This document shows positions 59,766 through 64,000 of a stretch of DNA of 64,000 bases, one piece after another. The stretch covers positions 43,736,761-43,800,760 of the forward strand of contig JAKCOZ010000003.1 of assembly GCA_022605955.1 (NCBI GenBank), read 5' to 3'. Each line of letters starts with the position of its first letter. Within the stretch, counting starts at the first letter, position 1. Below the pieces are notes generated by a model that was not told the DNA's origin, did not search any database, and was given only the letters and a program-made list of their open reading frames with translations. The position numbers and the translations under genes are program-made. Source of the DNA: Rallus limicola. Its lineage: Eukaryota > Chordata > Aves > Gruiformes > Rallidae.

Positions 59766-61134
59766 TGCATTGCTGTCACTTTATTTAAGTTGCAGAAGTC
59801 ACCATCTACTAAGACTGGCACTGAGCTTCTATCAGATTGCAGACTCCCTATTTTTCCAGTGGAAGTACAGACCCCTGCACGGTAAATTTAAGCCTTCTGA
59901 ACAGAGAGTGATTTTCTGTAGTCCCCTGACAAGTTGTTGAGGACCAGCAGCTGGAAAGCATTGTCAAGATACATTCCCAATTAAAGGAGGGAATGGCTTG
60001 TCAAGTTTCAGTGCAGAAGACTGGGGAGCAGAAAGGTAGGGTGCCAGGCTGAATGGAAAGATGAGACTCAGTGGCAGATGGCTAGTAGTGGAGAAACCTT
60101 AAGACAGTAGCAGAAGGATTTTTGTCAAGCTGGAGGGGAAGAAGTTATAATACAGTCAACATCATCTCTGTTCACTAATGAGGAAGAGCTGGCACCCAGA
60201 CTGCTGTAAGTAAATTGAGCTCCAGTTCTTTCAGTGGAGATGTATGCTTCTTACAGCACCTCAGGATTAGGCCTGAAGTATCTTATTCCCCAAGGACCTA
60301 TTTCTTGTCTCATTCTATATATCATCTTCCATGTGCTGGCACATTATACACCAGCAGGGAGTTGCTTGTTATCTCCTTACAGTGCTGCACTGCATAGTAA
60401 TTCATTGCTCACTGACATGTCAGAAATTTTTTAATGATGTGCCTCTGCTGCTCTAAAGTAGGGTGAACTCTGAATATTATGTTTTATTTACATTCAGCAT
60501 TCGTTTAGACGAAGTAGCCAGCCAAACATCCTCATAGCATAGCTCAAACTCATTTTGCCACGTTCCTGCTGTTTGAACAAATAATCATTATTCATTTTTC
60601 CTTCTTTGGCACAAGTCAGAGGTGGAAAAGTCATTACAAGGAGAAACAGTTCTGACAAAAAGTTTGTAGGATGCTAGAAGGAGCACAGGCAATCTACTTC
60701 TGCCACTCTTTAGTGAGATTGAATGAGACATTAAACAGCTTTTACTTCTCTGCAGAATGGAAGAGCAGAAGGATCATGTTCATGTTTAAAATAAGAGCTA
60801 TGCCAGGGATATGATGGTGCATATTTACATTCTAAGTCAGGCTGAATTTGCAATCTGATGCAATTCTGATATCAGTCACAGAGTCAAAAATCATTCCATG
60901 ATACGGCTCTAGATCTTTAATTGCATCCCCAGACTAGGCAGGTGCTTATGTACATGCTCTCACTTCAGCAGGATCACTCTCACACACTTCCAAGTTAAGA
61001 CACATTCTTGACTGTCTTGCTTAATCATAGAGAAGCTTGATTAATTTCTTACTCAAACTAGGTAAATTTTGTCACAGATTATAGGGAATTTTGACTGGTT
61101 CCTCAAGCTAGGTGCAAACAGGAAATGGAATTAA
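59766..61134. other. Single-copy stretch, no feature recognised
   Basis: No repeat family was recognised. Short open frames at 60215-60434 are treated as chance. Confidence 0.5.
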
Positions 61135-61383
61135 GTGGCATCAGGGACAATTCATATTGGACATTAGGGAAAGGTTCTTCACCAGGAGAATGGCCAGTCC
61201 CTGGAACAGGCTCCCCAGGCAAGTGGTCACAGCACTGAGCCTGTCAGATTTCAAGGAGTGTCTGGATGATGCTCTTAGTCATGTGTTTTAGTTTTAGGCA
61301 GTCCTGTGAGGAGCAGAGAGTTGGAATCCGTTATCATTATGGGTACCTTCCAACTTGAGATATTCTATGATTCTGTGATTCAA
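61135..61383 (+). mobile_element. CR1 3' fragment, plus strand
   Basis: GGACATTAGGGAAAGGTTCTTC (ORF2 C-terminal region), CTGGAACAGGCTCCCCAGG, then TACCTTCCAACTTGAGATATT and an ATTCTATGATTCTGTG end. 5'-truncated. Confidence 0.9.
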
Positions 61384-63619
61384 TACCCTATGCCAGGGCA
61401 GATAAGGAACAAGGGTTAAATAGAAGCATGAGACACAACATGATTCACATAATACTGATTTTTTTAATGAGTTTGTTGGGTACATCTTTCGCTGATGCAA
61501 ATCAGCATGGCATCATCAAAGTTGAGAAAACAATGCTGATATAGAATTGTTCAGATTTACTAGTGGAACAGTAGGATGGCAAAGTGAAGATCTTAAAGGT
61601 CCCATATCCCAAGGTTGTACACCAACTCTTAGCTCTACTGCCAATGTGTGCAATAATACCATCTTCAATCCTATAATAAATATTCACAAATTCTCTGCAT
61701 AGCAATCCACGAACATGAACTACACTTACTGTTACCCTAGTGCTCCTGATGTAGTCCTTCCTCATTCATCAGTTTAAGATGTAATCCATCTGCTGAACAT
61801 CAAATGAGATTCAGATTTCCTAGTGATGTCTCAGTTAATACGTATAATTGAGCAACTGTGAAGGCAAGTAGTTTAAAAGTCTATGATCTGGCTCAACAAA
61901 ACCAGCTTGTTTTGCACTGAGCCCAGTGGATTATCTCGATCCCAGATTTCCCATTTTCAGTGTCTCCTGTTCAGATGCTTTAGACTACTCATGGAAAAGA
62001 TGCCTTTCTTTATAAATATAAAAGCTAGAAAGAAAGTTTATCCATTGTACCAAACTGCTTCTGCTCAAACTTCCTAAAATAATTCTTCCAAGCAGTGTAC
62101 TGGTTCAGAAAACCTCAGCTCTATTAAAAAAACTTGGCAGTCATCATTTTTTTCAAAAAAAGATCTTTAGATCACCATCACCTTTAATTCTAATTCACTT
62201 AAGGCTTGAGGTATAAGCATTTATAATGCTGTAAGTCTTAAAGCACTTCAGAACTATTATAAACTGTTTGATACAGCATCGGCTTTATCGACTGTTCTCC
62301 CATTATTTTGCAACTAACCAGAAAAATGCACAATTAAATCAGTAAATCATAAATTAATTCCATGCTTACAGCATTGGCTTTATCTCATGTATTCTAGAGC
62401 TGCTGTGATTAGATTTTGTGCTGTTGAATTTTGGGGTTTTTTTGAGGAAGCCAGTATTGAAAGGAAATAAAAATGCATAGAGAAAAAAGCTTAGAGAAAA
62501 ATATTAGAATGTTACTATAAATGACAAAACTGTGCCATCTTTTATAAGCTACGTCTCCCAGACACTAAAAATTGTAAACCAGTTATAGGGCATTGAGATG
62601 TACGTGAAGCTTATTTGCTGAGAGATGCAAAAAAATATATCTGTTTATATGAAAAATAAAAAGAGAAAAGCAAAGATCATGTTAAAGCTACATGAAGTTG
62701 TGACAGACATACAGATCAAATGCTTCAACCACACTGCTGTCTTCTCAGTTGTTGTAAACAGGAGTCACCACCGACATGAGTACGGAGTCACTCACTGTAA
62801 GGAGGACAAAGCAGGAACAGATAAAAAAGGCTGTTTTGGTGTAGCTGATGCTTGCTGCTCACATTCATGAAACATTTATACCAAGGGCTTAACAAAATCT
62901 CCCAGAAGACCATACATTGACAAACTGGCACAGAGTTGCAAATATTTCAAAGTAAAAGCTATTTTCATCATGCGTTCGGCTTGGAAAGAGACAGTAAGCT
63001 CCAGTTAACTCTGTGAGCATTGACCTCCATATGAATTTGTATCACTGACTTACTAAGAGGAGTTGTCCAAGAGGGTAGCACAGACTCCCAGGTCACCTTA
63101 AAGAAGAAATACCATTTTGACTTTCCTCCTCTTTAATCACCCTGCTGTTACATGGTGTCCATCTTCCTTCCCTCAGCCTACACAAACACAGAATTTAACA
63201 CAGTTTTAACACAAAATAGAAAGCTAAATTGTACAGAGTAGTTCTTTTTTTCTGGAAGCATAAACACTCAGAGTTAAATAGTATGTCCCTTGTCTCCCAC
63301 AAAGGTGAAAAGAGCCCAGTTTTCTCCTCCCTTCAACACCTGGTGTAGGAACTGTCATGGAATAAACATATAGTCTGCTGATTCAGGTAAGGCAGAAGCA
63401 GTTTATTTCTATAGTGATAGGAGAGAACACAAGAGCAACAGGTTTCAGCCTCCTACCTATACAAACTCTGACTTAAAAGAAAGTACTACTGCTTATATAA
63501 ATTTAGAGCAGATATAAAATTCCCCATGAGGAGGTGTGATATGGCAGAGCAGCATATGCACCAAAGGGAACTTTGTACCAGTGGATGTACAATGAAGGCC
63601 TGATAAGTCAGAATCTGCA
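61384..63619. other. Single-copy stretch, no gene recognised
   Basis: An 87-codon minus-strand open frame (61502-61765) lacks recognisable domains. The rest is AT-rich with no repeat recognised. Confidence 0.5.
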
Positions 63620-64000
63620 TCCATCTGTCCCTGACAGCCACCTGCACCTTCTGGTGGCTCATGTCCAGCTTCTCATCCATGAGTACTCCCAAGTCCTTTC
63701 CTCTGGGCTGCTTTCAAGCACATCATCTCCTAACCTGTATGGATAATGGGGGTTTTCCTGACACAGGTGCAGAACCCTGCACTTGGGTTTGTTGAACCTC
63801 ATGAGGTTCTCCTGGGCCCACTTCTCCAGGTCCCTCTGGATGGCATTCTGTCCCTCCAAAACATTAACCTCACCACTCAGCTTGGTGTCATCAGCAATTT
63901 TGCTGAGGGTGGTACTCAATCCCACTGTCAATATCATTAATAAAGATACTAAACAGCACCAGTCCAAGCACAGGCCCTTGAGGAGCCCCACTTGTCACTG
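63620..64000 (-). mobile_element. CR1 LINE fragment running off the right edge
   Basis: Read on the minus strand, a 110-codon open stretch includes [15 protein letters not shown], so the catalytic aspartate pair is kept, followed by NAIQRDLEKWAQ and LMRFNKPKCRVLHL. This is the palm and thumb part of the CR1 reverse transcriptase. The inverted 3' end is missing on the left, so the copy is an internal fragment or its 3' part was deleted. It continues beyond the window. Confidence 0.93.

Noticed and set aside
61502..61765. 87-codon minus-strand open frame
   Set aside because: No motif or splice context, and the length is within chance for AT-rich DNA searched on six frames.
1..64000. CRISPR array, bacterial operons, tRNA or rRNA genes
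   Set aside because: No spaced direct repeats, ribosome-binding-site-led gene series, tRNA B-box/cloverleaf or rRNA sequence was seen. The DNA is vertebrate nuclear in character.

Overview
This window looks like nuclear DNA from a bird. The main evidence is at least eleven fragments of CR1 LINEs, the dominant avian retroposon. They carry the usual reverse-transcriptase remnants and 3' ends built from ATTCTATG/ATTCTGTG octamers. Three endogenous-retrovirus LTRs of types I recognise from bird genomes, long CpG-poor stretches, and two sharply bounded CpG islands support the same reading. I cannot name the species. The LTR types suggest Neoaves, but that is memory, not a search. I recognised no protein-coding gene, tRNA, rRNA, miRNA or CRISPR array. 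Most long open frames lie in GC-rich islands or repeats and are not treated as genes.

Layout. From 1 to 5 kb is single-copy sequence ending in a G-quadruplex-like block. From 5.2 to 6.6 kb is CpG island 1. It holds a TATA box beside a GC box on the minus strand, a minus-strand octamer (ATGCAAAT), and a candidate untranslated first exon with a splice donor. This implies a gene transcribed leftward out of the window. From 6.6 to 26.8 kb is mostly single-copy sequence with one large CR1 (8.9-9.7 kb) and a complete 636-bp solo LTR with a 5-bp target duplication (10.7-11.4 kb). It also has a perfect 28-bp palindrome (15.2 kb) and, from 24.6 to 26.6 kb, a cluster of purine tracts. The flank of the second island has exon-like minus-strand signals, including a 63-codon open exon and a 17-bp candidate micro-exon.

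From 26.9 to 28.8 kb is CpG island 2, with a palindromic NRF1-type site. A plus-strand ATG next to a splice donor at 28.2 kb is phase-compatible with a well-formed exon at 29.9-30.1 kb, so island 2 may start a rightward transcript.

From 36.9 kb to the right edge, repeats are denser: tail-to-tail CR1 copies, a CR1 with a 212-bp insertion flanked by 20-bp direct repeats, and two ERVL-like LTRs (39.3-40.5 and 47.1-48.1 kb). A layered CR1 / LTR / nested CR1 stack (52.6-53.9 kb) follows, then smaller CR1 tails and a CR1 running off the right end.

Nothing here forms a defence, metabolic or other multigene system. The most informative material is the two island promoters, the candidate exons around island 2 and the mobile-element structure.
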